Source: Fratercula arctica (taxonomy: Eukaryota; Chordata; Aves; Charadriiformes; Alcidae). Taken from it: 64,000 nucleotides of DNA. The position numbers were made by a program, and so were the translations under genes. The stretch is from contig CANTUZ010000003.1 of NCBI GenBank assembly GCA_947846985.1, positions 95,136,674 through 95,200,673 on the forward strand, in the 5' to 3' direction. Below are positions 47,514 to 61,400 of this stretch, in pieces (positions within the stretch are counted from its first letter, which is position 1; each line of letters starts with the position of its first letter). Under the pieces are notes generated by a model, which ran no database searches, had not been told where the DNA came from, and was given only the letters and a program-made list of their open reading frames with translations.

Positions 47514-50205
47514 AATCTTGTGTTCCTCTTGCATTCCTCTTACATTCCAAATCAGCAGTGTGGTTGGATTTTACTTCTACACCAGTGCTGCCATAAAAAG
47601 GATTGTGGGCTTGAGGCAGTCAATGACAGTCCAGCAACTTTATGCAAGGGGATTGCACAGTCTGGAAAAAAAGTCTGTACAGAAGAACAAAGCTTAGTGG
47701 AAAATATTCCTGGTAGGAAACATTGTATATTTATCTATAAGCCTCTTCCATGTTCAGTTGCTATTATAATATTGTACAGATTAGTTTACTAGTAATTTAT
47801 TTTATTTCACTAAATTTATTTTAATAAACATACAGATAGAAGGCTTAGTAAAAATAGGCATAACGTTCCAATATTTATGTTTGGAAGTAAATTAATGTCC
47901 CACTTAAAAGTTCCCAAAACCTTATTTCTTACCAAATTCACAAGTACATGAGACTTGTCAGGGTCTGGATATCATGAGCTAAACTTTGAGCAAAATCCAG
48001 TACAGATTCAGAGAGTTCTCAGTCTTAAGTCTGTTTCTCAAGATGAATGTTGACTTGTATGTATTCTTACAAGGTGGAATTCACATGGAATTGTACACAA
48101 AATAAAATGGTAGGTTTTGCTTTCTTTAAAGTTGTTCTAATATTATCATCATAATCTTTATTAATAGTGTAATAGTCATGATAGTTGCCCAGTTTTCCTT
48201 CATTGACATCCAAGCACTGGAGAAGTATCTTTCCATTGTCATTGTGCTTTTTTTTTGGTGTTCCATATCCAGGAGTCTGGTGAAGGGAGGGCACACACTT
48301 GTGATTATAAGATAATGAGTTGCTCAGCTGGCATTAGACAATAAAATCAACATTTTTTTTTTTACTAGCAGTCAGATTTCTACATTGCTGTTGTTTCAAT
48401 CAATATAGAACCCCCAGTGGTCTTAATACATTTTCATTATGTCCATGCATGACTGAACCCAGAAAGCTTCTCTGTAAAGAATAATCCCAAAACAGGGAAA
48501 TAGAAAGTGAGACAAGGATATGCTTTAAATTAGGCAAAAGAAAGACATGCTGTGTGATGATCTGCTGGTTTTGCTTCATTTGATACCATATTTCAGTGAC
48601 CCCCAGAGCAGGTAGACTTGGATTCATCTGATGGGTCTCCCTAGATACAGATCAGAGAGAACTATACCTGATGCATGTGGCTGGGTGGGAGCGGGAGCGG
48701 GCCAGGCACAGCCTGGAGGGCTAGAGCAGAATGTAGAAGCACTCCTGTGCAAATATGTGAGATTGCATTGTCTCAGAGACTTGCTGCATCCTAACATTTC
48801 AGACCATACCTAGCTCATGGATTTCTTTATTTCTTCACCGTGCTCCAACATCTATTATAGATATGTATTTATTTTTTTTTTTAACATGCGTATTTATTTT
48901 TTTTTTAACATTCGTATATATTCTTTCTTCAGAATTACTTGTATTGTTTTTTATTTGGCTGTGCTGCAGCAAGAAAGCATTGTGTATGCTCTAATATTTC
49001 TGCATACAGTAAATTTTCAGGAACTGGATATTGGTATTTGGATTTAGAATTCAGCGAGAGAGGCTTGTCTATGCTACAGCATCCCTATGCATCCACTTAT
49101 GAATCCATGTAAATGTAGATAAACAAGTTACACTGAGGACATATGCAGATGCTACCTCACAGACTATTCCTTCCAGTACAAACTACTTTACAGGGTCCAA
49201 ATTTCAATTATCATTCAGCAGAAGAGCAGTAAGACTAAATGTTTATTCTCGTAGGGTCTATTCTGCATAGAGGAAAATCAATCTACAGATTATTCTGAGG
49301 GCTACACCTGTGGATATTTAGAGAACGTACCTCCCCAGCATGTACTCTTCAAAAGGCATTCACGCCCAGGCACAGAATGGGGCAAGTGGCTCTGCCATCA
49401 CACAGCCCCTTCAGCCTACACGTTATTCCGTCACATGATACCCAGCTGATTTCTTAAAGCCTACATAAAGGTAAACCATAGTCTGCCAGGTCTTTTCCTA
49501 GTAGTAAGTTCTACACGTTGCTTTATACAGTCTTGAGAATCTGGATCAGTATGTCCTAAACAAAGTTACAGTTTCGTAACAATCCTTGCTTTGAAAATTC
49601 TGTATAGCAAACTAGGTCAGGATGCATTCATAAATGCTGAATCCTGTAATAAGAAGTACAGTCATTTTGTGAGCAACCTCCATGAACCTATTAGTAATTT
49701 TCTTTACATTCAAATTGCGAACAATTACATTAGCATCTCTCTAGGGTCCCTGTAGAGAACCATTTCAAACCAGACTTGTAGGGGGTGTTAGAAGAGAACA
49801 GTGTAAGTACAAAGATATTCTGCTTCTGTGTATCTGGTGATAAGGAGCCATACGCTATAGCTGGCCATTTGCTGGGTATAATTAAGACATAGTTAGGTAA
49901 CAGAAACTGAAAATGCGGTACTAAATGAATGATAGCAATTTAACACATTCTGTAGTAGAACACCAGCACAGTACATCAGATGAAGCAGTAGTTTCCCTCT
50001 GGTACAAAGTGTCTCTGACAGGAATGTGACACATGTAGAAGCAAAGCCTATAAACAAAGGCAAAAAAGAATACAGAAACAACAACTGCTGCCAGTTTTGG
50101 AATAGGACATGTCTAGTGATTTACTGAGCAAATCACTGTGCCATATTTCTCAGTATTTACTGTTTAAAACTGTAGCTCTGGGTGGTGAAAATTTATGTCT
50201 TTCAT
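47514..50205. other. Non-coding spacer, probably intron
   Basis: No exon or transposon recognised. 48660-48730 is briefly GC-rich. A ~25-bp tandem duplication lies at 48865-48915 and is listed separately. Confidence 0.5.
48865..48915. repeat. Tandem duplication of a ~25-bp T-rich unit
   Basis: The unit 'gtatttat' + T run + 'aacat(g/t)c' occurs twice in direct succession and a third 'gtata' start follows. The copies differ mainly by one base and T-run length, so the duplication is young or slippage-maintained. Confidence 0.8.
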
Positions 50206-50325
50206 CATGGAATCATAGAATAGTTTGGGTTGGAAGGGACCTCTAAAGGTCATCCAGTTCAACCCCCCTGCAATGAGCAGGGACATCTTCAACTAGATCA
50301 GATTGCTCAGAGCCCTGTCCCAAAT
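50206..50325 (-). mobile_element. Short CR1 3' tail
   Basis: Plus strand reads 'ggaatcatagaatagtttgg', 'gttggaagggacctctaaag', 'gtcatccagttcaacccccc', then 'agatcagattgctcagagcc' and 'ctgtccc'. This is about 120 bases of a CR1 3' end in reverse. Confidence 0.92.
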
Positions 50326-51630
50326 GGTTTCATGGGGTTTTATGCGTTTGTGTACTTTGTATTGGTTGCAAGTTGATGCAGACATTAATAGCAAGAAAGA
50401 AATTAATTAAAAAATGTTTCAGCTATGCAGTCTTCATATTGGTAAAAATATTATTGTGCAAATAGCCTCCTTATCATTTTATTAAGCAGATATATGTTCC
50501 ACCAAACATTCTTGTTCCTATCGGAAAGACTGAGCCATAGATTTCTAAGTCCCTGCTTAGCATTGAAGTTGCTTTAATGTCCATAGGCATTTATTAATTT
50601 GACAGTAGAGTTGGGGACATGCATAGAAAGGATATAGTTTTGATGGATGAGGACTGAAAACCTACATCAAACAAAAACACCTGGCATCTTCCATTGTTGT
50701 TTAATAAAAAAAAGAGCAATAGCACATTTGTTTTCTGAAACAGCACTATTTACTAGAACAATCATACAGGAAGAAGGGTACAAAGTTTTGGTTCCCTACT
50801 CAGCTTACATCTCCCACCACTGAGAACAATGTCAAGCCTTACTTATTGGACTAGCATGTAACTTGGGCAAGATGTATAAACCCTTTCTGTAGTAACTAGA
50901 CTACTGTACAGTAAGGGTCTCAGGGTTCACAGATGTGAGAAAAAGCATGCAAGAGAGTTTGTGCTCCCCAGCAGCCTAACGCTGACATATTCCCACTGAG
51001 ACTATGAACTTGCCTTCAGCTCTTGTCCCAGGAATGTTTCTGTACTCTACTTGAAACAGGTCTGAGCTAAAGCAGGTACAGTCAAAACCCTGTGTGAACT
51101 GCCATCCACAAGCCTATACTTTCCAGTTTTCTTTCCCTAATACTGCATTTGTTGCCGCTTATTCGCAGAATGAAGCTGGGTAAAGGAACCTGAGAGAACA
51201 TCCTGTTGTACAGGGCTTGCTACTGCAACAGTCAAGCTTAAACATCTTTAGTTGAGAAGAGACATGATGCTGCATCTCTACCTTGCCCCATGAGTGCTCC
51301 ATTACAGAACTGTATAATGCACACACAAAATACATACCTCACTTTTAAAAAGTGGATGACTTCAGTACTTTTCTTGCACATTCTGGGATGCACATCCCAG
51401 TTCAGCACAGGCACCTTTAAATCTGAAGTGAAAGCACTTCCCCGTTTCCTACTGCCTTGTTTTCATAGTTTGTTGCCTGGTGCTCTGATAGCTACAGGCT
51501 GTCCAATTCCCACTTACAGAGGGAAACACAGCTTTGAGCAGTGGATTTTGTTGTGTCACTCAGTCAGGTCAGACATCCAACTACTAGGCCTAATAAAACT
51601 CAACAATAACATAATTTTATGGTTGTACCT

Positions 51631-51671
51631 GTAAAAAACAAACAAACAAACAAAAAACAAACAAACAAAAA
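51631..51671 (+). repeat. (CAAA)n simple repeat
   Basis: About nine CAAA units in two blocks joined by an A-rich break. Confidence 0.9.
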
Positions 51672-51897
51672 GACTTGAGAAAATAATCATTGAACATCAT
51701 CTTCTGAAGAGCACAGGACACAGAGGTAAATGATATTCAGTCTAAATGTGCAGGCTTCCTTATGTGGAAGTTATAACCTGTAGTTATTGAAAGCTCTAAT
51801 AAATATAACGAATACTGTAATTAATGAACCATGCTTAGTGTAAAGTGTACACATTTATCACCACAAACAAGAGGAACACAACTTGAGGAGAATTCTA

Positions 51898-51942
51898 TGA
51901 GTGCATGTGTGTGCATGTGTGTGTGTGAGAGAGGGAGAGAGG
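51898..51942 (+). repeat. TG/GA compound microsatellite
   Basis: TGTGTGCATGTGTGTGTG followed by GAGAGAGGGAGAGAGG. The alternating TG part is of the Z-DNA-prone type. Confidence 0.85.
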
Positions 51943-53310
51943 AAGCTATACTGATTTCATTTAACCCAATGCTGATTTACTGTAATTACACCATTTTTAC
52001 ACTATTTGATCACAGATTTTACAATAAAGTCTACCAGGAAAATATGTTGAAGACACAGGAATTGGAAGTCAGATGGAAGGATTTTTTTTGTTCTTATATT
52101 TCATAAAAACATCATGAACCTGTACTGTTTATTTGACCTTTTCAGTTCTGACATCACTAATATGGGATTATAAACAACTCAGTCACCTATAACTCATAAA
52201 ATATCTGCCTGTTATAAAATAAAATGTATGTAAAGAAAATGAGAAAAGTGAGAGACAGTCTTACAAACATGAATTTGTGGATCTGTCCACTACAGTCCCT
52301 TCTTCAAACCTTATGTAGTCCTTTTGTAAATGAATTTCATAGCTGTCATTCTGATATATCGATTTGAGTAAAATATACCTCAGGGCTCTGTGGCACTCTT
52401 CCTCACCAAAAATAACAACACGGTAGGAGGAAAAAGATGCAGCAAATTGACATTAAGGATAGCAAAAATGTGTCAGCAGAATGACAAATTTAGTTTGATT
52501 GGACTTCTCATGCAGTCTGTATAGGAAATTATGCATCTAATTATCTTTCAAAATGGCTTGTATTATACCATGCAGTATTCAATGTAGCTTGAAATGATGT
52601 CCTTACCACTGCATCTGAGGTGGATGATTTGCTAGCTGATGTTGCTTAGAGCTAGTGTCTGTGTTTGGTAATTTTTATTCCACACCTCTCTATCTGCAGA
52701 TATTCATATTGCATGATTAATAGTTTCACAGGGGATTTTTTGAGAAGAGGAGCACCTTTCTCCATAAATCTTTAATTTTTCCTATACATTAAAAAAAGAA
52801 GAGATTGCACCTATATGGCTGTATATGCATGAATAGCAGATACAGATGTATTTTGCTCTGTTCCTTCACTTGTGAGTACCTCATGCTTATCAGCGTATCA
52901 GCAAACACTAATACATCTGCTGTTCTGAACCAAATGCATTATAAAAAGCAGTGGCATTAGCATTCATGCTCTCTTTTTCCCTTTCACTCTTTCTGGCTTT
53001 GTAATGTATGTCTTCTCAACTTTTCTGTGAGTTTACTGATACAGAGCTCTGACCATTCTAGTTCACATATAAGTGCACAGAAAAAAATTCAAAGTTACAA
53101 TATGGTATTAAGAACCTCCATTCTTCATGTAAAGATTACTTGATACAGCTATATTGTAAACTGTTTTGAACTTGTTATACCATATTCATGTAATGGCTGA
53201 CCCGTTGGCAGACATGGTAATTTATACTGCATGTTAAAACTAGTATGTTTTTATTAACCATTTACATTGAAGTACATTGTGGTAGGTAGTGCAATTTTTG
53301 CATTATTTGC

Positions 53311-54322
53311 AATAGAATTATAGAATCATCTAGGTTGGAAGAGACCTTTAAGATCATCAGTCTAACCATTAACCTAGCACTGCCAAAACCACCACTTAAT
53401 CACATCCCTAAGCACCACATCTACCCATCTTTTAAATACCACCAGGGATGGTGATTCCACCACTTCCCTTGGCAGCGTGTTGCATTGTTTGATAACCCTT
53501 TCTGTGCAGAAGATTTTCCTAATATTCAATCTAAACCTCCCCTGGCACAAATTGAGGCCATTTCCTCTTGTTCTTGTTCTTTTCTTGGAGAAGAGGCCAA
53601 CTCCCACCTCGCTACAACCTCCTTTCAGGTAGTTGTAGAGAGCAATAAGGTCTCCCCTCAGCCTCCTCTTCTCCAAACTAAACATACCCAGTTCCCTCAG
53701 CCATTCCTCATACGACTTGTTTTCCAGACCCCTCACCAGTTTTGTTGCCCTCTCTGGACACGCTCCAGCACCTCAATGTCTTTTTTTGTAGTGAGGGACC
53801 CAAAACTGAATACAGTATTCGACATGCGGCCTCACCAGTGCTGAGTCCAGCAGGATAATCACTTCCCTAGTCCTGCTGGCCACACTATTCCTGATACAGG
53901 TCAGGATGCTATTGGCCTTCTTGGCCACCGGGCACGTTGCTCACTCATATTCAGATGGCTGACTACAAATACCCCCAAGTCCTTTTCTGCTAGGCAGCTC
54001 TCCACCCACTACTCCCCAAGCCTGTAGCAGAGCCACCCTACCCTCAAGCAGATCAACACTCCTGCCCAACTTCATGTTGTCTGCAGACTTACTGAGGGTG
54101 CACTTGATCCCCTCGTCCAGGTCATTGATAACGATATTAAACGACCAGCCCAATACTGAACCCTGGGGAACACCACTTGTGACCAGCTGCCAACTAGATT
54201 TAACTCCATCAGCACAACTCTTTGGGCCCAGCAAAGCGTACAGCCATCCAAGCCATGAGCAGTCAGTTTCTCCAGGAGAATGCTGTAGGAAGCAGCGTCA
54301 AAGGCTTTACTAAAGCTCATTG
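53311..54322 (-). mobile_element. CR1 LINE on the minus strand, 5'-truncated and broken
   Basis: The plus strand begins with the reversed octamer end ('aatagaattatagaatcatc') and continues into the reversed CR1 3' region. On the minus strand a 120-codon frame (53736-53374) reads [27 protein letters not shown], the CR1 C-terminal region. Further upstream are [12 protein letters not shown] (near 54180) and [11 protein letters not shown], where FADD is SADN. The copy ends near 54322 at [13 protein letters not shown]. Stops and frameshifts are several. Its 'cctagcactgccaaa' words tie it to the tail at 44634. Confidence 0.93.
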
Positions 54323-55084
54323 TAGGTGCAAACTGGCAAAAGGCTTACCTGGAAGACTTGAAATATCTTTAGGCAAGAGAAAACCTTTAAGCTTCATCTT
54401 AAAATTGCCCCACGTTGAGTGTTCAGTTAGTGTGCAAAGCAATCTTTTGCGTTTATTATAATTCCATTCCTTTATTATTTAAAATTCATGGTATCACTGG
54501 CAGAGAGGTGCTAAGTATTGCCCATATAAGGAACTGGCTCAAGGCTTAAATTCTGTAACAAACTTAATTCAAGATTTAGCCAGAATAGGGGGACATCATA
54601 CGCAAAATGAGATTCCAAAGCCTTCTGCCTAGAGAATGCATAGTCTGAGAAACAAAGTGAAGATTGCATTTGTAGCCTTGTGGTTAGATCACTCACATCA
54701 GCGAGGTCCTCTTTCACAAATTTCCTGCAAAGATGCAGATCTTGTAAAAAATATTAAGAGAGTTCTCTCTCTAATTATTTTTTTAACCATTAGGCTAAGA
54801 AATCATACATTTCTGTCTCTATCCTCACATTTTCTTTGCCCATTTTATGTACTCTTTCTTCACTGAGGAAGGGAAAAAGTGAAGGTTGAATCTTTTGCAA
54901 AGATATCTGATGACCCTGGGGCTAGGGCACTCTCCTGGTAATAGAAGATGTCAGTGCAAATAATTTCAGGGTCTGAAACTGTCTGAGTCAAGTTTTTTTC
55001 ACATCATTGGTTAGGATACAAAGCTATGAAGTAATAGGAATACACTGTCAGAGAGCAGAGAGCACAGACAGCGCTCCACAAATA
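54323..55084. other. Non-coding spacer
   Basis: No recognisable feature between the CR1 and repeat copy B. The frame 54511-54717 (-) has no domain signature. Confidence 0.5.
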
Positions 55085-55462
55085 GAGGCTGAACATTTTG
55101 GGCAGAGCAAGGGGCTGGTAGCAAGGGAAAACTCAGACACAGCGAGCAATGAACCACATCCAGGGTCCATCACAAAGTCCAGCCAGGGACAAAAGGAAAC
55201 AGTGCCAGAAGCAAGACTGGAGACAAGGCTACAAGGTGGGTCTGAAGGGTCCATCTACCTACAGTGTAGGGCTGAAGTCCATCCAGGAGACAGGGCAGAG
55301 ACAGAGCTGGAGACCAGCTCTCCTACAGCGTCGCCGCAGCAGGGATTGGGATGAAATGGGGCTCTTGGGACCAATGGAAGGGGACAGAGGAAGCAGCAGG
55401 GAGGCTGGGCAGCGCCACAGAGACCTGCTGGTGTCCTCAGGGCCCTGACACATGCCTGTCAA
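55085..55462 (+). repeat. Unclassified interspersed repeat, copy B
   Basis: GC-rich block related to 4135-4575 with the same order of landmarks: 'gcaatgaaccacatccaggg' and 'gtccatc', 'gagacaaggctaca', 'gggctgaagtccatccagga' and 'gacaggg', 'ctcagggccctgacac'. Relative to copy A it has a more GC-rich right half (CGTCGCCGCAGCAGG near 55328). Three overlapping frames (55007-55354, 55149-55448 and, minus strand, 55259-55480) exist because the block lacks AT-rich stop codons. They are in different frames and copy A does not preserve any of them, so I do not call a gene. Confidence 0.55.
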
Positions 55463-58400
55463 TATCTTGTGTCTTATCACTTAAAACCCTGAAAGAAGAT
55501 GGGTAGAAGTACTGATTCTCAGTAAAGGATTCCAGGCTTCACTATTGAAGGGGATGGAAGCAGCGAGCTAGAGATTAAATGGATTCAAGGCACAGTGATC
55601 TGGGGATATATCTTATCAGCCAGCTCCAGGTGGTTCCCCATTCGGCATATGATTTTTGCCATTTCACAGTACCAGTATCAATCCAAATCCTGGTATGGGA
55701 ACCTCAGTATTTCACTTCAGAATTTTAACATCAAGGTCATCTATTGGACTGTGTGACAGATGACTTTCCGAAGATCTGCAATTCTAGGAGGAAAGCATGA
55801 ACATTTTGAAGATAAGCACAAATTGTCACACTGAATCTAGGACAGAATGAAGATAGGTCAACAGCACCATGCAGTACCTCTGTTTCATAGTTGTCTTTAA
55901 TTACAGTACAGAAAACAACTTTTAAAAAATGAAGATTCAAGAATAAAATATTCCAAATTGATCTGGGAAGAAATATACTAGTCTCTTGTTTCGGTATGAC
56001 TTTTTAACTTCCAATAAGCCAGTGCAGTCTCCAGATGTGGAGGTATATCCAGATATTAATGAAGCTCTTTTGCACTGAGGTATTGAAATTTGCCAGTTCA
56101 ATAGGAGCTCAGTATCTTGCAAATTTAAAACCGTGTCATATGTCCTCCCATAACATTTACTCAGCTGTAAAGTATGAAAAGCCTTTTCCTAGTTTCAAAC
56201 AAATATGATAAAAAGAAAAAAGTAAGACTAAGATTTCCATTCACTTAAACAAAACAATGTTACTTTAACTGATAAAGTAAATGTACAATATTAGTGAAAG
56301 CAGGAAACATTTCACTGAATTCTATATAGTTTGCAATTAGTTTGAATTTCAAATATTGGAAAGGTTTTGTAAAGTTAAGTACATAAAACATATTTTCAAA
56401 ATGCATTCATATCAACGTAAAAAATTTAAAAAGTTGCATTTGTGCCAGTATTCGGACATATTTACGTTTTAATTAGTAAGCTCATCAGATGGCATATGGA
56501 TTGTGGAAGAATTGACTTATGAGATAAAACAACAGATCATAAAAGGTTTTTAATTACCACTGCCTCAAAATTACAAAATGAGATGAATTTTTTCATATTC
56601 TATGCTAAACACTAATTTATTAAATGGATATTGCACTTCACTCTGTTTCATGCCTGCACAGACAAGAAAAAATATCTAGTAAAGAAAAGGCTACGATCAG
56701 ATAAAATGTCATAGGATAATATGCAAAAGGACCAATGTCTGCTTCAGATGCAAAACTATCAAGTTTTTATAAATGCCAAATGCTCTTTTCAATACAATCT
56801 CTGTTTGCAACACTGCTTTGTCTCTTCTGCTCTCTCTGCTCAGTAGACATTTTTTTCTCTCTACTGTGAACCCATTATGGGGTTGTCATTATTCATCTTG
56901 GTTATAAGCTACCTCCACAATTAGCCTTTTTTGCTATGGCAGAATGGTTTATGTAGTAAAGAATTTTTTAATATGTGTAAAGGGTTATTAATAACACCCC
57001 TTGGGATTTTTGCCTATAAGGGTAATTTTTAGTAATAAAACTCTTAATTTTGTTTGCTGGCATGATCTCACTGCATCTTTATATATTAAGATCTAGATGT
57101 TTCAGAACAAGGTCAAATATCTCAGGCTAAAAGTGATAAAATTACCATGATTATGCCAAACATCAGTAAATACCTAAAGGGCTATATCAACCTTCTATAG
57201 AGACAAGGGACATTCTTCCAAGATTTGTAAGAGACTGCATTAATTATCTCTAAACATTTTCATCTCTTGTAGTGCCAAATCTATATGCTAGATCTGGTCT
57301 TGCTATATAATTTCCTGGAAAGTATCTTAAGCCTCAAAGCCTCTGTTCAATGAGTACAATGTTCAGTGAGTACAATGGCCTCTATTATTTTGATTGTTAC
57401 TAAATGAAATGGAATTTGCTTTGCCTTCCTTTTTTCTAATGCAAGGGGTTTAGATCAACCATAACTCATTTAAGAAAAGTAAATGTTTCAAGAAAAGAAA
57501 CACCACACCACTGTACAACAAACAATGAAAAAGAAGAATAGGAAATTAAATTACCTTTTGTTCCTTATTCTATTCATACAATCATTAACCAAAAACTTAT
57601 TTTAGTAAAAAGCGGATTATGCAAAGTCAACATCAAGCTAGTCTGAACTCCTAGCCCTCAATAGAATTGGATCTCTTAAATCTAATGCAAAGATTCACTA
57701 GTTTCAATATACATGTCATTTGTAATTGAAAATGGAGAATGAATACATCTCAAGTGATATGTACTGACATGTGATGCTGACCTCCCTGTCACAACAGCCA
57801 TTTCCTCTAGTCTCTCCTGTAGTGTCAAAACTCATTTAAAAGAAAGTTGACTTGATACGATTTGATGTTTGTTCGGTTTTTTATTGTAGATGTGATGTAG
57901 CTTTCTCCTTATACAGTTTAACAATATTGTCCTAGAAAGAACAATAAGAATGGGAACAAAGAGAATTATGGAAGCACCTTGATCTCATCCACCAGTGATC
58001 TAATAACCTGTAGAGGTGGTGGTTAGAGCTGGAGGGCTGGAGTTATCTGTGAGAACACCTAACCAGATAAAAATATCTATGAAAGAAACATTATAAATAA
58101 TTTAAAGTATTTCTGATAACTAGTAGGCAGGATAATCCAAAGTATAGAAAGCTGTACATTTATACCTCCAATACTGTAATTTTATTTTATGAATTGTAAT
58201 TTACTTGAGAAGTATTGCTTAATTGTTCTGTCAGAAACTAAACAGTAAAGATGTAAAATGTCTGGTTTATCTCCATTTTGGGGCCTCAGGAGGAGCGGTT
58301 TTTCTCCTTTCTGTTTCTGTTGTTACATGTGCCTTTGAGGAGTTCCCAAGTCTTTAAAAGCTTCAGGTTAGATTTTAATGGAAAGGATCAAAAATAATCA

Positions 58401-61400
58401 CTTCATCACATTAAAAATCTGCATAGTCTAGATAATCTACCCGAATAAGAAGAGGGTACATCTAGAGTTTCATTATGGGGATACATAATAATTTAATCAT
58501 TGGGGTATCGTCCCCTGTAAGTGACACTTTTAAAAATAAAATTGTTAAAAATCAAACTTTTAGTTATTGGCTGTTAGATACCTGAAATAAAACTGAAGTT
58601 TTGCTGTCTGCCAAATGTTCCTAGGCTGTACCTGCACAAACCAGTTTTGACCTGTATGTGAGGAAAACTGTAAGAAAAAGAAGCCCATGCTAAAGGGAGA
58701 AAGGACAAGAAAATTGTTTCATTTAAGTGACCATTTAAAAATTTGCCGCTTAAAAATATTTTGCTTTATGTTTTCAGGAGAGCTTTTAGCTTGTTTATGA
58801 AGTCTCTGAATTCTAATTTTGTACTCATTTCATTATCCTGTATTTCCTTTTGTTACTTATATTCATTTACTCTTAGTACTTTGGAAAGAAACATTAACAT
58901 TAAACCTTGACACATGTCAAAAGCAGTACTGGAAAAAAAAACCCCAATCTAAACCCAAGATATACATTTTCTCTTGTAGGTGCTTCAAAGTTCTTCAGAC
59001 CTAATAAGATTTCTTATTTCATCTCTTCCTATATGGGTTTTTGGGAAACAAGGTCTTTTTTCCCCTCCTTTTGTAGGGAGGGGAGAGTGGAATTTGTGAA
59101 ACTATGGCCTGAACACTCTTGGGGTAACAATAATTCTAATATAGCAGTCTATCTTCTCATAGGCAAACTTCTCTTTACCATGTCTAATTTATAAACAGCT
59201 TAATCCCTAGGTGTTTAAAAAGGCAACTGTCAAAAGTACTTAAGTAACTTAGAAGCCCAAATCTCATAGTTATATCCAGGCAAATATATTTTAGAAATTT
59301 AACTTTAGGATATATATATATATATATTTATGTGTCATCCAGTGCTCTATTTTGTCTCCTTTTTGAAAAGAAACTATAACTCATGCTATCATTAAAAATG
59401 TTAGTCCATCTGCTTTGAAACTTCAAGTTTACAACAATGATAACTTCTTTACTCTTATTTATTCTCTATAATGAAAGGGGACAGGCTAAAACTATAATAT
59501 CATGTCAAAACTTAAGTAATTCCAGTAGCCAATGCTAAAGATGGATTTAGCATGGTTAAAGGAAGTTATTGGCATCGTGTCTACATTACATACCCCTATT
59601 GTAATTAAGTTCTTCAGTCTACTAGCAACATGCCTATTAGACTGGACAAGACAGGTAAGGTAATGCCTGTTTAGTATGGACATTCAGTTTCCCTCACCCT
59701 TGAGACATTGGCAGGATACCACACTGTCCGCTCATTTTAAAAAGTCTAATGGAAAGTTGGAGTGGACAATGCTGAATACCTAAAATTTATTAAACAGTTT
59801 ATAGTGAAAGATGGAAGAGCTCATTTTGTCAGGAAGAAATAATGGAGGATTGTGTCAGAGCTCTTAAGAAAACTTCCATGATGTAGAAAACAGGCAACAA
59901 TGGTGTCTTTAGTGATAAAGATATAAGAAAGCCCGCAATGAACCTGTGTGCTCTCTAGCTCTGTAGCTGTAAATCAGGCTAGACTTCTAGAAGGACCAAG
60001 TGAACTGTAATGCCCTTTTGTCTACAGAAACTCAGACGTGTCCCTTCTGTCTTTAAACTCTACACATAACGTACTTCCCTCATCACTATCCTTGCAAATG
60101 CTCTCAACAAACAATAATCAAACTGTTCGTTGCACGTATGTAGTTTTGTATCAGTACTGAACAGAAGGAAGCTCTCCATGTTGTTATGTGGCCATTGAAT
60201 ATTTGCATAATGGAAAATGACACAATTAGCAGGGTCAATCATTTTCATTCTTCTATTCCTCTGATTACTGAGGAAGAAAAAAGGAAAATTAAAATTTTGA
60301 AAGGTACCCAGTGATTTTCCATGTCAGCCATACCATCTGAGAGCTGTCATTACATTTTATGAAAGCTTGAGAAGCTAATCGATATTTTTATTGTGGAAAA
60401 AAGTCTATACTAAAAGTTCTAAGTATAAAATTTTTAAGAAAGCTACTGTATATTTAAAAAGCAGGTAAATGGAACATCTAACAAAAATATGTCTGCTTTT
60501 ACACTAAATAAGTTAAAAAGGTAAAAGAAAATAATTCTAATCTTAATGATTTACATTGTAATACTTGTTTTCTAACTGATATAGTTAGGAAAATCATGAA
60601 ATTACCTGGTTGAAGTTTAATGCTCTCCAGTGAGTTAGTAAAGCTCAGTTAAAATAGAAACACCTTTCTGCAGATATATGTGAATAAGAGTTACTATTTC
60701 ACACGCCTGTGGTTTTCTGTTCGTGTGTGTTTACTTCTGCTTTTTACAATAGCATGTTACCTTTGTAAATAAAGGAATAGCATGGATGGATCTCAAAAAA
60801 ATTCTGAGATTTATTTTCTCTTTGGAGTGAAAATTATGGTAGGTTATTTCTTTAATATTGTATAGTTTGTAAATGTCCACAATGGAGGATTTTTACTAAA
60901 AATTGTTCTGTAGTTGAGAGTTCAATATCTGAAGTGTAATACTGATTTTAAAAAAAATCACATAAAGATTTGGTCTGAAAGGTCCTTCTCAAGATCCTCG
61001 TGTCTAACTTTTACTAAAACAGAGCTACATTCAAGTTTTTCAGAATCTTGTGCGGTAATTTTTTAAAAATTTCTAAAAATAAAACTTACCTAACTTCTCT
61101 GGGTAACCTTTTGTCCGTCTTTGCCATCTTAAACAGCCCTTCCAAAGTGCTATTCTAAGCTATTAAACTCAAATGGGTGCTTTAAATGAAGGCCTGTCCT
61201 CTTTTTAGAAGAATGGCTTTAATCACTTTTTTATTTGTTTCTGCTCTTCCTTAATGGGCAAAATCGTGGCATTTGCTTTTTAACTGCTGTGGCAATATGG
61301 GCTAATATTGCTACTGAGCTTCCATGTTTTTTCCTAATTGAATACCTCAGTTTACTCATCTGTAAAATATCTATAATAAAGCACTTTCCTCCCTCACAGG

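Larger units (their letters stand above)
50326..53310. other. Non-coding spacer, probably intron
   Basis: No exon or transposon recognised. Two simple repeats, at 51631 and 51898, are listed separately. Frames at 51290-51634 and 51831-52106 lack domain signatures; the latter crosses the TG/GA repeat. Confidence 0.5.

Noticed and set aside
47206..47792. Four long open frames on both strands (G/R/E/K- or P/F/L/S-rich)
   Set aside because: They are the GGGAA array read in frames that lack stops.
55007..55480. Three overlapping GC-rich frames, up to 115 codons
   Set aside because: They lie over a repeat, compete in different frames and strands, and are not kept in the related block at 4 kb.
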